Made by a program: the position numbers and the translations under genes. Shown one piece after another: positions 21,881-33,519 of a DNA stretch of 64,000 nucleotides. Position 1 is the first letter of the stretch. Each line of letters starts with the position of its first letter. The notes under the pieces were generated by a model. That model was given only the letters and a program-made list of their open reading frames with translations, searched no databases and was not told the DNA's origin. The stretch is from positions 66,203,001 to 66,267,000 of the forward strand of contig CM071596.1 of NCBI GenBank assembly GCA_036435485.1, given 5' to 3'. Source of the stretch: Saposhnikovia divaricata (lineage: Eukaryota > Streptophyta > Magnoliopsida > Apiales > Apiaceae).

Positions 21881-23336
21881 TGATAAGTGGATTTATATCC
21901 ACTTGGATCGCTTCGATTCGGCTTAAATTGTTTGTCTTGGACTCAAGTTTATTGTAGTTTTGATGTGTTTTGCTTAGTTGTGCAGATATACAAGAATGTC
22001 GATTATGGGTGATGCTTCTATCGTGTTTGGAGAATTAATTGATTAAAATTCGGATTTTCCGGGAAGGTTGCGCAGTCTACACTGTTTTGGCCATATCTGG
22101 AGTTCTATAAGTCCGTTTGAGACCCGTAAGCTGTCCACGCGAAGCCTGGGAAATTTTCTATAATTCTAAACAGGATCCAAGCGCGCAGGGTGCGCAGAAA
22201 CCGCGCAGGGTGCGCTGCAACACGCTGGAAAAAATCTTGAATTTCTCCTATTTCGATTTTAAGTTGTATTTTTGGACTTTTCTTGCTGGGCAAGACTTGG
22301 AGGGCCTATATAAACACATCCAACCCTTTGTAAATTAGAATTAGAGAATTAGATAATTAGATATCTTGTACATAATATAGCTTAGATCTGCAAGGGAGAA
22401 AAGGGGAGAAAGATTCAACGCTCGTGACAAGCAACGGATCTAGATCTACTTCATCTTTTGTATCATAGATTTGTTTTCTCAACTCTTGTTTTATTAATAT
22501 TATTACTTTCTTTCATATCTTGTCTTTTATCATGGTTTCATCAGATCCCATGATGACGAGCGGTTCGATATGAGCTAATCGTTGTCATGGGATTCTAACA
22601 GATTTATCTATGTAGCTTAGTAGTTTGATTGCTTTAAAAATTATATGTGGTGAATTCTTGATATCCTTGTATGGTTGTGTTTCATTTGTTTAGATGAGTC
22701 ATGAACATCTAATTTGTTAATCTCTTGCGAAACGAGAGTGGATCTTGAGATTTAGAACTTGCCATGCTAGCATAGGATAGGTTGATATTATTATCATGAT
22801 TTGTGGCATACATAGAGATATGATGCTACCCTATGTGATCTATGTGGATAACTTATGCTTCAACCTTTATGTTTTCAAATTCTATAGAGATATAGGGTCT
22901 AAACATAATTGGTGTCTACCCATCTTCTATCTCTTTTGTGGATGCATGCGTAGTTTGGTATTAGTATACCGAGAGGCAGCTTTTACTTGTTTCGTGTTAT
23001 CCGATCAGATATCAAAACCATCGTATGTATTGATTAAAGGCATCAACTCTAAGTGCAGTAGATGATGAAGTTAGGATTCCATGTTTTCTCGCATATAAGT
23101 AATTAAATTTTAATTCTCATTAGTTAGTAATTTTTAGTTTGTTAAATTGTATCCTAGTTAATTATAGTTGGTAAAAACTTAATCTTGTTATTTGTCTTAG
23201 CAGTGAATAATAATCATACATTGTTGCATAGGTGCATCTACTGAATTAAAACCATAACCAGATCTCTGTGGGAACGAACTTGACTTCTATCTATATTACT
23301 TGTGACCACGTACGCTTGCGTGATATTGTGTTAACA
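21881..23336 (+). mobile_element. Gypsy-type solo LTR inserted in the Copia reverse transcriptase
   Basis: A 1,456-bp sequence starts TGATAAGTGGATTTATATCC and ends TGTTAACA, flanked by the exact 5-bp duplication GCATC (21876-21880 and 23337-23341). It is a diverged, shorter relative of the 1,674-bp LTRs of the Gypsy element at 28887-35193. The second half (about 22540-23330) matches those LTRs closely; the first half is shorter, lacking the second CATATCT...CCACGCGAAG block. It retains a TATA-like CTATATAAACACATCC near 22307. No internal domain is present, as expected from LTR-LTR recombination. Confidence 0.93.
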
Positions 23337-23341
23337 GCATC

Positions 23342-24195
23342 GAATGTGCCCGTTCTTCTAAAGGCCCCGTTCTTCTAAAGGCATGCTCTTGTGTCAACGA
23401 AAGTATGCATTGGATATTTTACACGAAACTGGTTTGCTTGGGTCAAAGCCCGTTGATACTCATTTGCCTCTGGATCATCAATTAGCATCTGCAACAGGGC
23501 CTTTTTATTCCGATCCACTGCAATATCTACGCATTATAGGACGTCTTATATATCTCACGATTACTCGTCCTGACATTTCTTATGCAGTTCATATTTTGTC
23601 ACAGTTTATGCAAGCACCTCGTCAAGATCATTTTGACGCTACCATTCGAGTTTTGCGTTACATAAAATCCCATCCTGCTCAAGGTATAGTTCTCCGCGCT
23701 GATAGTGATCTCCAATTACATGCATATTGTGATTGAGATTGGGCAAGTTGCCCTTTGACACGATGCACAGTTTCAGGTTATTTTATTTTGTTGGGGTTTT
23801 CTCCAATTTCTTGGAAGACTAAGAAGCAAACTACTGTATCTCGTTCATCTACCGAAGCAGAGTATCGCTCCATGGCTTTCGTTTGTGCCGAAATCAGGTG
23901 GTTAAAAAATTTCTTGGCCTCCCTTGGAGTGTTCCATAAATAACCTGTACGTCTTTCTTGTGATAATCAGGCAGCCCTCCACATTGCTGCTAATCTGGTC
24001 TTTCATGAACGAACGAAGCATATCAAAATCGATTGTAATTTTGTTCGAGAACTGCTAATGGCTGGAATTATTGTCACTGCTCATGTTCGTACCCATTTGC
24101 AATTAGCTGACATATTTACAAAAGCATTGGGAAATTCTCAGTTTACATTTCTATTGTCCAAGTTGGGTGTTCGTGATCCACACGCTCCCACTTGA
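23342..24195 (+). pseudogene. Copia pol, 3' part (end of reverse transcriptase, RNase H)
   Basis: The frame resumes after the solo LTR with CARSSKG. A 17-bp tandem duplication (two copies of CCCGTTCTTCTAAAGGC near 23349-23383) shifts the frame. It then reads RKYALDILHETG, PDISYAVHILSQF and the RNase H block SRSSTEAEYRSMA, with CDNQAA and ERTKHIKIDC further on. In-frame stops fall at 23734 and near 23941. The end HAPT plus TGA lies just before the polypurine tract. Confidence 0.9.
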
Positions 24196-24385
24196 AGGGA
24201 AGTATTGGAATGTTTTATACCAGGGATTTGTTTTCCATGTTTAAGAGATACTGTACAGCTAGTTTTATTCTATTTTTCTTATGTATAGCTAGTCCTAGGT
24301 CATTCCTTCATATATAAAAGGCCACATTGTATTAGAAAACAAATTCGGAGAAATACATACGAAAACATATTCTCCATCTTTTATA

Positions 24386-25363
24386 ATAGGCATCTGTTGT
24401 ACTCGCTAATATTATTATTTTTGAAACCCTTGACCTTTCTTCGGACCCAGGATGTTAGGTTAACCCGGGTTACATAAACTACCTACAATACATAAGTAAA
24501 AAAACAGAAATTACCTATACTACATTGCATAAGCAAACAATTATAAAGAAGTTTCTAACATCTACTTGTAAAACTCTATCAATGTTATGGGTGATCTTTG
24601 ATTTTAAATTATATGACTGATCCAAATTTACTTTTAATGTATATTTTATATTTTTCAAATAGATTAACTTTCTTATACACATATACTTTTATTTTATTCA
24701 ACTCCACTTCTTATACTTGTGTTTTTAATTTCTTTTTTGTTGAAAAATAAATTATCTAGGGAAAAGAACAAATTAAAACTAAAAATGAAAAGTAGAGAAC
24801 TGTTAAGGTTAACAAATTAGAAAAAAATCAAACCTTTAATATTATTTGTTTAACAATCAAATATAACTAAAATATATTTATATAAATAAATTATAATTGT
24901 TAAGAATCAAAATTTAAAATATATTTATATAAATAAATTATAATTGTTAAGAATCAAAATTTTAATTTCAAAAAATATAAATTAATAAATTAATATTAAT
25001 GTACTACTGTTTTTAAGGCAATCAACTTGTTTCATGTAAGTTATAACATTTTATAGGGTTTATTATGTTAAAATCTAAATAAAAATGTAACTTATAAAAA
25101 TATATAGTATTCAGAATTTATTAAACACATAAGCAAAATTTACATGCCATTTAAATTACTAATGCTCTCTCACCCACAATAATAATTTATTTGTATGTAA
25201 ATAATATTAATCTAATAGAGTTTAGGAGGTGCAGCTTCTTATAAATAAATGTTTTTCAATGAATAAAGAAGCCTTTGTTGGGAGTCAGTAAATGTAAAAC
25301 TCGAACAATTATGATTTTGGAAAATTTTCCCGGGCCCATGTGTGAGTCCGGCCCTGTCGCTAA
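24386..25363. other. AT-rich intergenic DNA left of the Harbinger element
   Basis: Very AT-rich, with a 47-bp direct tandem duplication near 24870-24962 built on ATATATTTATATAAATAAAT. The last 100 bp is more GC-balanced (CCCGGGCCCATG). No gene seen. Confidence 0.5.
24870..24962. repeat. 47-bp tandem duplication
   Basis: Two adjacent near-identical copies of a unit containing ATATATTTATATAAATAAAT and then GTTAAGAATCAAAATTT. AT-rich and non-coding. Confidence 0.85.
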
Positions 25364-25751
25364 GAGCAAGTCCAGTGCGCGGCCTGAGTACCGCCACTAG
25401 GAGAGAGAATTTTAGTTGTCCAGCCACCTTGCATTGGAGCAAAAGAGAAAAGTTGGTCCAGACCCACCAACACGGGCTGGCCAACTATTGCTTGTGTGGA
25501 TTACTTTTTATTTTTTAATATTTTTTGTGTCTCCTGCTGCAGTCCTCCACTCCTCCTGTTGCACTGCAAATTTAACAATGACAATACGGTGAATAAAAAT
25601 GTTAATATTAACGTTACCTTTAAAAAGTAAATAGACGTTATAAATTACAGAAGCTATAACGTTTATAATTTTAGCACTATAAATATGTAAATTTTACTTC
25701 TATTTTTTCACACTTCTCATCTTCTTCAAAAATCATCTAAAGAGAAAAAAA

Positions 25752-26924
25752 ATGAATCCCCATCAATATCCACCATCTTCAAATCTTAAAAATACAAACC
25801 CGAATTCTCAATCTTCGAACACCCAATTTCCGTATCCATTTCCAAATTCTTATTTTCCGTTTGCCCAAAATACAAATATCGATAATTCTCAATTTTCTAA
25901 TCCACAAAATCCGTGTTATAATCCTCAAACGCCAAATTCTCAATTCCCTTTTCCTAATCCTTTTTACCCCTATCCTCAAAATTCACAATTTCCATACGGT
26001 TCAAATTTTTCACATCCAAATTTCGGAAATCGACAAACCCCTACCTTTAATCAAAATTCTCCACACTCACAAAGTTCTATTTTTGATACTATGAATATTA
26101 TTGATCTAAACGATGATGTCAATGAATTCGATGACCCACGAGGAGGTAGAACTCAGTGGACTTGGACTGAAGATAAAATCTTAATTAGCGCATGGTTGAA
26201 TGTGTCGATTGATCCCTTGATCGGGGCGAATCAAAAAGGTGAAGCATTTTGGGATCGAATTCGTAACTATTGTGAATAAAGTGATCCCGGTCTTATCAAA
26301 AGAGGGGTAGTAGCTATCAAAAAAAGGTGGCAACGAAAAAATGAAGGGGCTCAGCGATATGGAGCATGTTATGAGGAAGCTGTTCGAAAAATGGGGAGTG
26401 GTACAAATTTGGACAACATAGTTGTGGCAGCTCATGACTTCCATAAAACTAAATACAATAAGAAGTCTAATTTTGACAAGCATTGGAATGATCTAAAGAG
26501 ACAGCCTAAGTGGAGACAGCATAAAAAGACAAGTATTTGAACAAATAGTGGAAGTGCAAAGAGAACTAAATTAAGTGATTCTGGGAACTACTCATCATCG
26601 ATGAATGAAACACCAACAGATGAGAATGTTGTTGAATCACCGATTCGTCCTAAAGGTACAAAAGCAGCTAATAGGAAGGGGAAAGGAAAGGTAGAGTTTA
26701 ATGATTTTAAGAACAAAGAGTATGCAGGAATAAAAGCAGAGACTTGTAGGAGATTAGATCTAATGGCAGAGTTTAATGAGCTTAAGAAAAAAGAGGAGGC
26801 TAGGAAAGAGAATGAGTCAGATATGCAGTTTCTTATGCTTGATACTAGTATAATGAATGAGGCTCAACGAGAGATTCATGCCAAAATGATCGAGGAAGTC
26901 AAATTAAGACGCGGTTGGAACTAG
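25752..26924 (+). pseudogene. Harbinger ORF1: Myb/SANT-like DNA-binding protein with two premature stops
   Basis: One reading frame runs from ATG at 25752 to the stop at 26924, broken by in-frame TAA (26277) and TGA (26538). The first 120 residues are low complexity, rich in Asn, Pro, Gln, Phe and Tyr. Next comes a SANT-like helix block, GGRTQWTWTEDKILISAWLN, then RWQRKNEGAQ and the NAM-associated-type tail with Lys-rich helices ending VKLRRGWN. ORF1 proteins of this family bind the transposon ends and bring in the transposase. The stops leave at most a 175-residue N-terminal product. Confidence 0.9.
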
Positions 26925-27083
26925 CCGTTGGAAACTAGTTATTTGTTTGTTTTTATTTGGAATTAGTCGTTGAAAGCTAGTTGTTTGTTTGTTTCTCTTT
27001 GGAATAAGTTGTTGGAAGCTAGTTTTTGTTTGTTTGTTTCTCTTTGGAACTAGCCGTTGGAATTTAGTTCTTGTTTTTTTTAA
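26915..27083. repeat. About 43-bp tandem repeat between ORF1 and the transposase gene
   Basis: Four units start TTGGAA(C/T)(T/A)AG near 26915, 26957, 26999 and 27044, each followed by GTTG(G/A)AA and a TTTGTTTG run. It lies in the spacer between the two Harbinger genes. Confidence 0.8.
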
Positions 27084-27202
27084 TTGGAACTAGTTGTTTT
27101 CTTTTATTCCGTTTATCTCCTATAGTCCTATATAACATGTTTGTTCTTTGTGATAGTCTGTAAATCATTTTCTTCATTCACATTACAATCAAAATATATA
27201 CT

Positions 27203-27994
27203 ATGGATGACAACTTTGATGTGTCTAAAGAATTTATTGAAGAATTTTTCTTTGATAATTCATTGGAGGATCGTCGCCTCGAGCTATTCAACCAAATCTA
27301 TGGAGAAGGCTCATCAACCACGAATCGACGAGTGATAAGCAAAGACCGTGAAGCGGGTCATGAACGTTTAGAGAGAGATTATTTTGCTAAAAATCCAGTA
27401 TACCCTCTAGATACATTCCAATGAAGGTTTCGAATGGGAAGACACGTGTTCCTTCGAATTGTGGATGCTCTTTCAAATTTTGATCCATATTTTCAGCAGA
27501 GGGCCGATGCATTGGGAAGAAAGGGCCTATCACCTTTACAAAAATGCACGGCGGCCATACGTATGTTGGCATATGGAATTGGAGCAGATGCAGTTGATGA
27601 TTATATGCGCATTGGTAAGTCCACTGCAATTGAATGCTTGATAAAATTTGTCACTGATGTTATTTTAATTTTTGAGAGTGAATATTTGCGAAAGCCAAAC
27701 TCAAATAATGTACAACGTCTCCTACAAATGGGAGAGGCTCGCGGTTTTCCCGGTATGATGGGTAGTATTGAATGCATGCATTGGCAGTGGAAAAATTGCC
27801 CTAAAGCATGGAAATGAATGTTCATGAGTGGTCATAAAGGAGTTCCAACAATATTGCTTGAAGCTGTTGCCTCATCGGACCTATGGATATGGCATGCATT
27901 TTTCGGAGTTGCTGGTTCTAATAACGACATAAATGTGTTAGACCGGTCACCGATATTTGATGATGTACTAGAAGGTCATGCTCCCGAGGTAAAT
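27203..27994 (+). pseudogene. Harbinger DDE transposase, N-terminal part
   Basis: The frame runs from ATG at 27203 with in-frame TGA at 27422 and 27815. It has the helical N-terminal region (RMGRHVFLRIVDALSNF), KCTAAIRMLAYG, and the start of the DDE nuclease fold. The first catalytic motif reads GSIECMHW where the family has GSIDCMHW, so the first Asp is Glu. The second catalytic Asp is intact in GSNNDINVLD. The coding sequence is cut after HAPEVN by the Copia insertion and continues at 48370. Confidence 0.93.
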
Positions 27995-28886
27995 TGTTGA
28001 GTATTGAATACAGTAAAAGAATACAGAGGGGGGTGAATGGATTCTTGAACTTTTCTTTGTTCTTGAATCTTTGCAACAAGATATGTGTTTAGTGTGTGAG
28101 ATATGTAAGTGCAGATAACAAAGACAAACACAACACAATATTACTTTAATCTAATATTTTATTAGATAAAGATTTTGCTACAATCTGTGAATACAAATGG
28201 TAGTATTCTCAGCTTCGTTTTTCTTAGAGAGATATTTCTTGAGATGTATCTTGAAAAACTTATCACTCTTAGCTAAGGAAGTGAGGCTGTATCCTTATAG
28301 ACATGGATACACCTACTTACTACAAATAAAGTAGGTAAACAAAATACTTTCCAGTCTGTCTATCTTATTTGAGTAAGAGTCCAAACGGCTACAGATTTGA
28401 CTTTGCAAAGCCTGTTCAGATCCACTTCTTTAGCTCCTTGTCCCTTTGTCTTATCTCTCCAAGCTTCTTTGTAGGCTTTCCAATCTGTTTTATAGTACAT
28501 AGTCAAATAAAGCGTCTCGGCTTGTTGCAGGTTTCTAACTTGTACAATTCTTCAGTATTTTATCTCCAAGAATGTATTGGAGAAGTGGCTAAGTGATTAA
28601 TTCGAGAACTCGAATTGACTTAATCGATAACTCTGAGTTCTCGAATAGTGTTATATTGACATATCGAATTACTTCTCGAATAGCTCTTTTCTCTGGGACT
28701 CCTTGAGATATCGAATAGAGCATTTTGACATATCGAATCCCTGAGATGTCGAATAGCTTCTTTAGTCCTTGAGATATCGAATAGTTCATTGACTTGTTGA
28801 CTCTTAGAGAACTCGAATGATGCTTTGACTTGTTGACTCCATGAGTTCTCGAATAGAGCAATAGACATATCGAATCTCTGAGATAT

Positions 28887-30560
28887 TGATAAGTGGATTT
28901 ATATCCACTTGGAGAGTTCCATATCGGCTTAAATTGATTGTCTTGGGCTCAAGTTTGTTGTAATTTTGATGTGTTTTGCTTAGTTGTGCAGATTTACAAG
29001 AATGTTGATTAAGGTGGATGCTTCTATCGTTTTTGGAGAATTAATTGAGTGAAATTCGGATTTCTGAGACAGTTGCGCAGTCTACACTGTTTTGGACATA
29101 TCTGGAGTTCTAGAAGTCCGTTTTCAGCGATCTTACTGCCCACGCGAAGCTTGGGAGATTTTCTACAATATGGGACAGGTGTTGCACGGGCAGGTTGCGC
29201 GTGGTTGGCGCAGGCTGCGCGACAAACAGACTGCTGGGCGCAGGTTGCGCGCGGAAAATCTTGAAAATTACTGTTTTGGCCATATCTTCAGTTCTAGAAG
29301 TCCGTTTGAGGCCCGTAAGCAGTCCACGCGAAGATAACGAGATTCTCTATCATTCTAAGGTGGTCCAGAGGTCCAATTATGATTGGAACGTTCCAGAAAT
29401 ATTTAAGAAAAGTCAGCTACGAATTTTCCTTCAAAACCGAATCAGTTTAGGAAACGTATTATGTGCCGAGCTGCAGAAATTCAACTTTGACAAGGAAATT
29501 GCTATAATTCCTACTTCTAATAAGTATGGTAATTTCTCTGGGCGGCTAGAACATTCCAGAATCAGATCTACACATGAAATTTGCAATTCTATTCTCATTC
29601 AAGAACGGAAATTGCCAATCTTCTATTCCAACTCTAAAAAGGCAATTGCTTGGTGGACAAGACTTCTAGAGCCTATATAAACACATCCAACCCTTGTAAT
29701 TTGTATCATTAGAACATTACACACCATTACATATCAATTACTTAGGATTATTTGTATCTTTTTATACTTTGTTTTTATCATGGTTTCATCAGATCCCATG
29801 ATGACGAGAGGTTCAATTATGAACTAATCGTTGTCATGGGATTCTAACAGATTTATCAATGTAGCTTAGTAGTTTGATTGCTTTAAAGATTTATGTGTGG
29901 TGAATTCTTGATATCCTCGTATGGTTGTGTTTCATGTGTTTAGATGAGTCATGAACATCTAATTTGTTAATCTCTTGCGAAACGAGAGTGGATCTTGAGA
30001 TTCAGAACTTGCCATGCTAGCATAGGATAGGTTGATAATATTATCATGATTTGTGGCGTACATAGAGATATGATGCTACCCTATGTGATCAATGTGGATA
30101 ACTTGTGCTTAAACCTTTATGTTTTCAAATTCTATAGAGATATAGGGTCTAAACATAATTGGTGTCTACCCATCTTCTATCTCTTTTGTGGATGCATGCG
30201 TAGTTTGGTATTAGTATACCGAGAGGTAGCTTTTACTTGTTTCGTGTTATCCGATCAGATATCAAAACCATCGTATGTATTGATTAAAGGCATCAACTCT
30301 AAGTGAAGTAGATGATGAAGTTAGGATTCCATGTTTTCTCGCATATAAGTAGTTAGTATTTTTAGTTTGTTAATTGGTATCTTAGTTAATTATAGTTAGT
30401 AAAAATTTAATCTTTTTATTTGTCTTAGCAGTGAATAATAATCATACATTGTTGCATAGGTGCATCTACTGAATTGAAACCTAAGATCTCTGTGGGAACG
30501 AACTTGACTTCTATCTGTATTACTTGTGACCACGTACGCTTGCGTGATTTTGTGCAAACA
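28887..30560 (+). repeat. 5' LTR of the nested Gypsy element
   Basis: Begins with an inverted repeat AAGTGGAT-TTAT-ATCCACTT just inside the edge. The U3 part contains repeated GCGCAGG(T/C)TGCGCG wording (29205-29260) and two copies of a block running CATATCT...GTTCTAGAAGTCCGTTT...CCACGCGAAG (near 29097 and 29281). A TATA box CTATATAAACACATCC follows near 29675. Confidence 0.9.
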
Positions 30561-30703
30561 AGTTTTTGGCGCCGCTGCCGGGGATCATCGGTGTTTTATT
30601 TTTGGTTTATGTGCTTGTCAATAGTGGTCGTTAGAGTTCACTGACTCGGATTTTTTTTTCTTAACTATCTTGTTTAGCTCGTTGTGTTCAGGTACTTGAG
30701 TGT

Positions 30704-31627
30704 TTGAAGATGGCAGGCCAGGAGTTGCCATGGTGGGCATATTCGAGAACATCCATGCCTTATCAATGTGAGCAGTGTTTGGGCGTTCATGATCCATCAC
30801 AATATTGTTACTACGAAGGAGTTGATCCATATGTCACTTATGAGGAACAACCATATTTTCCATACCATCCTCAACAGTACCAGCAAGATGTTCCAGATTT
30901 GTCATATTACTATGGAAGTGAAGAGTTTCAACATCAACAACCTACTCCTACTTTTCAGTCAGATGAGGTTTCTACTAGGGAGGAGATTATGATGTTTGTA
31001 AAGAGTAGCGAGGAGTCTCTCAAATCTTTGGAGATTCTAGTTGCTCAAGCTGTGAGAGCCTTGGAACAAGAGAAACAACAATTCACACCAGAGGCAATTC
31101 CAGAAAATAACAGTGACTTGGAGCAAGGTACTGCATGCTTAATTGAAGAAGACAAATTCCAAGGTGAGGTGAGCGTTCACAAGCCATGTGAGGAATTTGA
31201 TCATGTTAGGATGGTGGATGATTTAGAAAGGGCACTATTTGGGACAGACACTGATGAGCTGCACAAATTTCGAGAAGTGGTATGTGCGTACCGAGAGGCT
31301 GAAGAACTTGGGAAAGATGCAGATCTTCTACTTGTCTCAGAATTCAAAGATGGAGGTAGCGCATTAGAGCCAATGGAGGAAGTTCTCTTTGAGGAACCAA
31401 AGGCTTCAGCAACTTACATTTACCCTCCTCCATTATATTCAAGCGAAGCCCGCGAATGTGTGTTGTTCTACAAATTGACAGATTTTGGATCAATAGATGA
31501 AGGCATTGGAAAAGGACATAGTTGTTACACGAATAGGCCAAGCGAGGAGAAGGGGCAGAAAGTGTGTCGCCGTGATGACGATGAAGTCTCACGAAGAGAG
31601 GACCAGGCAAACTATTATCATCCTTAA
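30704..31627 (+). CDS. Gag-like ORF of the non-autonomous Gypsy element
   Basis: An open frame of 307 residues is the only substantial ORF between the LTRs. The N-terminus has a Cys/His cluster CEQCLGVHDPSQYC (C-X2-C-X3-H-X5-C), a knuckle-like spacing seen at the end of Athila-type gag, followed by a Tyr/Gln/Pro-rich stretch. The middle (about residues 90-130) is a helix-prone, Glu-rich region and the rest is acidic. It may be the remnant of gag from just before the knuckle to its end, or a protein kept to help packaging. It has no stop and the element is young, so it could still be translated. The upstream first 140 bp after the LTR is leader. I recognise no enzyme domain. Confidence 0.65.
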   Translation: MKMAGQELPWWAYSRTSMPYQCEQCLGVHDPSQYCYYEGVDPYVTYEEQPYFPYHPQQYQQDVPDLSYYYGSEEFQHQQPTPTFQSDEVSTREEIMMFVKSSEESLKSLEILVAQAVRALEQEKQQFTPEAIPENNSDLEQGTACLIEEDKFQGEVSVHKPCEEFDHVRMVDDLERALFGTDTDELHKFREVVCAYREAEELGKDADLLLVSEFKDGGSALEPMEEVLFEEPKASATYIYPPPLYSSEARECVLFYKLTDFGSIDEGIGKGHSCYTNRPSEEKGQKVCRRDDDEVSRREDQANYYHP

Positions 31628-33519
31628 TGGAGGTTTGGAAGTAACGTCAAGCTAATGACGTTAAAGAAGCGCTTCTTGGGAGGCAACCCAAGCATTGTTG
31701 TATACTGGTATGTTTTCTACTTTCCCTCGTATTTACTTCCATTCAATGAGGACATTGAATATTTTAAGTTTGGGGGTGGTTTGAGGGATAAGTAGTGTAT
31801 ATATGTGATTGTTAGTCATTGTGTTCATGTAGGATTTCATGCTTTGCATATTAGTATTAGTAAATTATGCATTTATGTTCGTGATATCTACGTTTGTTTC
31901 ATATAGGACATTCTGTTTTTATATATCATGTGAGTTCATAATAGTTTGCATTTGCACCCATGTTTGATAGGAATTTTGTGTTGTTGACGCTTTTGATTGA
32001 GAAGTGATATGCTTTGTTCTTGTGCACACACATACACTAGTAAGTTGAAGCTAGTATACTTATTGAATGTTGTAAGTGATTAGAAGGACATGAATATGTG
32101 CAAGATGATTTAGTTTGCATGCTTTGAATACAAGTAGGGGCATTAGAGAGATTTTTGCTTGGGATTGAGTATGTTATTCCCTGCACCAAGTGAGTTTTTG
32201 AGCCTTATTGCATATTTGTTTGCTTGAGTGTCAACGGATTGTTTGCATTGCTAGCAGTTGTTTGAGGTCTTTCTTGAAACGCATGACATTATTTGACGAT
32301 TAAAATGATAAAGGCATATAGGAATAACCACGCATATTTTCCCATATTACCACACCATATTTTACATGATCAATTAGTTAACCCGTTGAACTTAATCCTA
32401 TTTTTTTTTTCGGTGACATACCACATTACTTGCCTAGACCTTTTTCTTGTATTGGCCTTACATTAATTTGAACCCACATTGTCAAAGGCTAGTAGAGTGC
32501 TTCAGGGAGTAATAAGGTGTGCAAGAAAGGGTTTATTGTTGGTCATAAGTTTGGGGGAAATATTGAAATTTGGAAATTGGGTTTGGTTGTTGCTTGATAG
32601 TCGGCGTATGTAATAAAATTGTGGGATCATTATTATTGTTTATATTATTGTTTGTGTTATATTTAGCTCTCGAAAAAAAAAAGAAAAAAAAAAAGAAAAA
32701 AAATATTATGAGAGCATATTTGTGTTTGTGGTGATCCTACTTAAGTCGACTAGTCGAGTGTTTTGTTGGAAGAAAAATAATAGACTATGTGAGGGAAATA
32801 GGGTGTTGTGTATGATTTATTATAGTACTTACTAGCTTTTGACACTTCACCTGATTTGGCTTATTTGACATACCTTGTCCCTAGCCCCGTTACAACCCAA
32901 ATAAAGACCTTTTGATTATCGTCATTGATGTATGTTGTGTTAAGAGTTAGATTGATACCAAATGTCAAGCATGTTTATGATTTTGTTGGAATTGAGTGAT
33001 ACACTTACCCTTGTTCTTGAGTGAATATTCTTTTATGAGTGGATTGTGAGTGTTTGCTTGTTTTTGCGTATAAGATCCCGAGTTTGTCTCAAAGATGTAC
33101 TCTTGTAGGCTTAGCATGGTTACTAACTTATTCTTACACTTGACATGGACTTGTGAGAACTTATGCATGTTCATTGAGTAGACTATGTGAATACTTGCAC
33201 TTTCGACACCAAGACATTGCGTATTTACTTTGATTCTTAAGTTGATATGGCATGAGAGGATTTGAAGGTATGGTAGGAATTTAGTACTAGATTAGTTGCA
33301 TTTTTCATATTTATTGCATTGCATTGTATTGGATTTTGTGGGTACATTCGCTATAGGCCCTCACGAGACCTTACTCGTCCACTAGGGCTGCCTAGGGGTT
33401 TAAAGGGCTTGTTGCATATGCCAAATGCAACCGTGATCACCTACGGAAGTGGTACTAGTTAATTAGTTAGTTGTAATTGTTTATGCTTGAGGACAAGCAT
33501 CGGTTTAAGTTTGGGGGTG
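31628..33519. other. Non-coding interior of the nested Gypsy element
   Basis: Starts with GACGTTAAAGAAGCGCTTCT and GGGAGGCAACCCAAGC, wording shared by Athila/Tat-like elements downstream of gag or pol. It contains TTTAAGTTTGGGGGTGG near 31765, an A-rich run near 32669-32703, and ends in GAGGACAAGCATCGG before the polypurine tract. No pol domain is present in any frame. Confidence 0.75.

Larger units (their letters stand above)
18035..24385 (+). mobile_element. Decayed Copia LTR retrotransposon, split by a solo LTR
   Basis: LTRs of 183 bp at 18035-18217 and 24203-24385 start TATTGGAATG and carry a TATA box (CATATATAAAAGG). By eye they differ at about eight sites, so the insertion is not recent. 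The primer-binding site after the 5' LTR is GTATTAGAGCC (Met-tRNA type) and GAAGGGAAG precedes the 3' LTR. The interior encodes gag and a Copia-order pol (protease, integrase, reverse transcriptase, RNase H). A Gypsy-type solo LTR sits at 21881-23336. I could not find a convincing target duplication (CAAGG on the left, ATAGG on the right). Confidence 0.93.

Noticed and set aside
30046..30306. Conserved 86-codon ORF present in both Gypsy LTRs and, as 89 codons, in the solo LTR
   Set aside because: Its conservation is explained by the LTRs being recent copies of one family. No domain is recognisable and the ORF lies in an LTR untranslated region.
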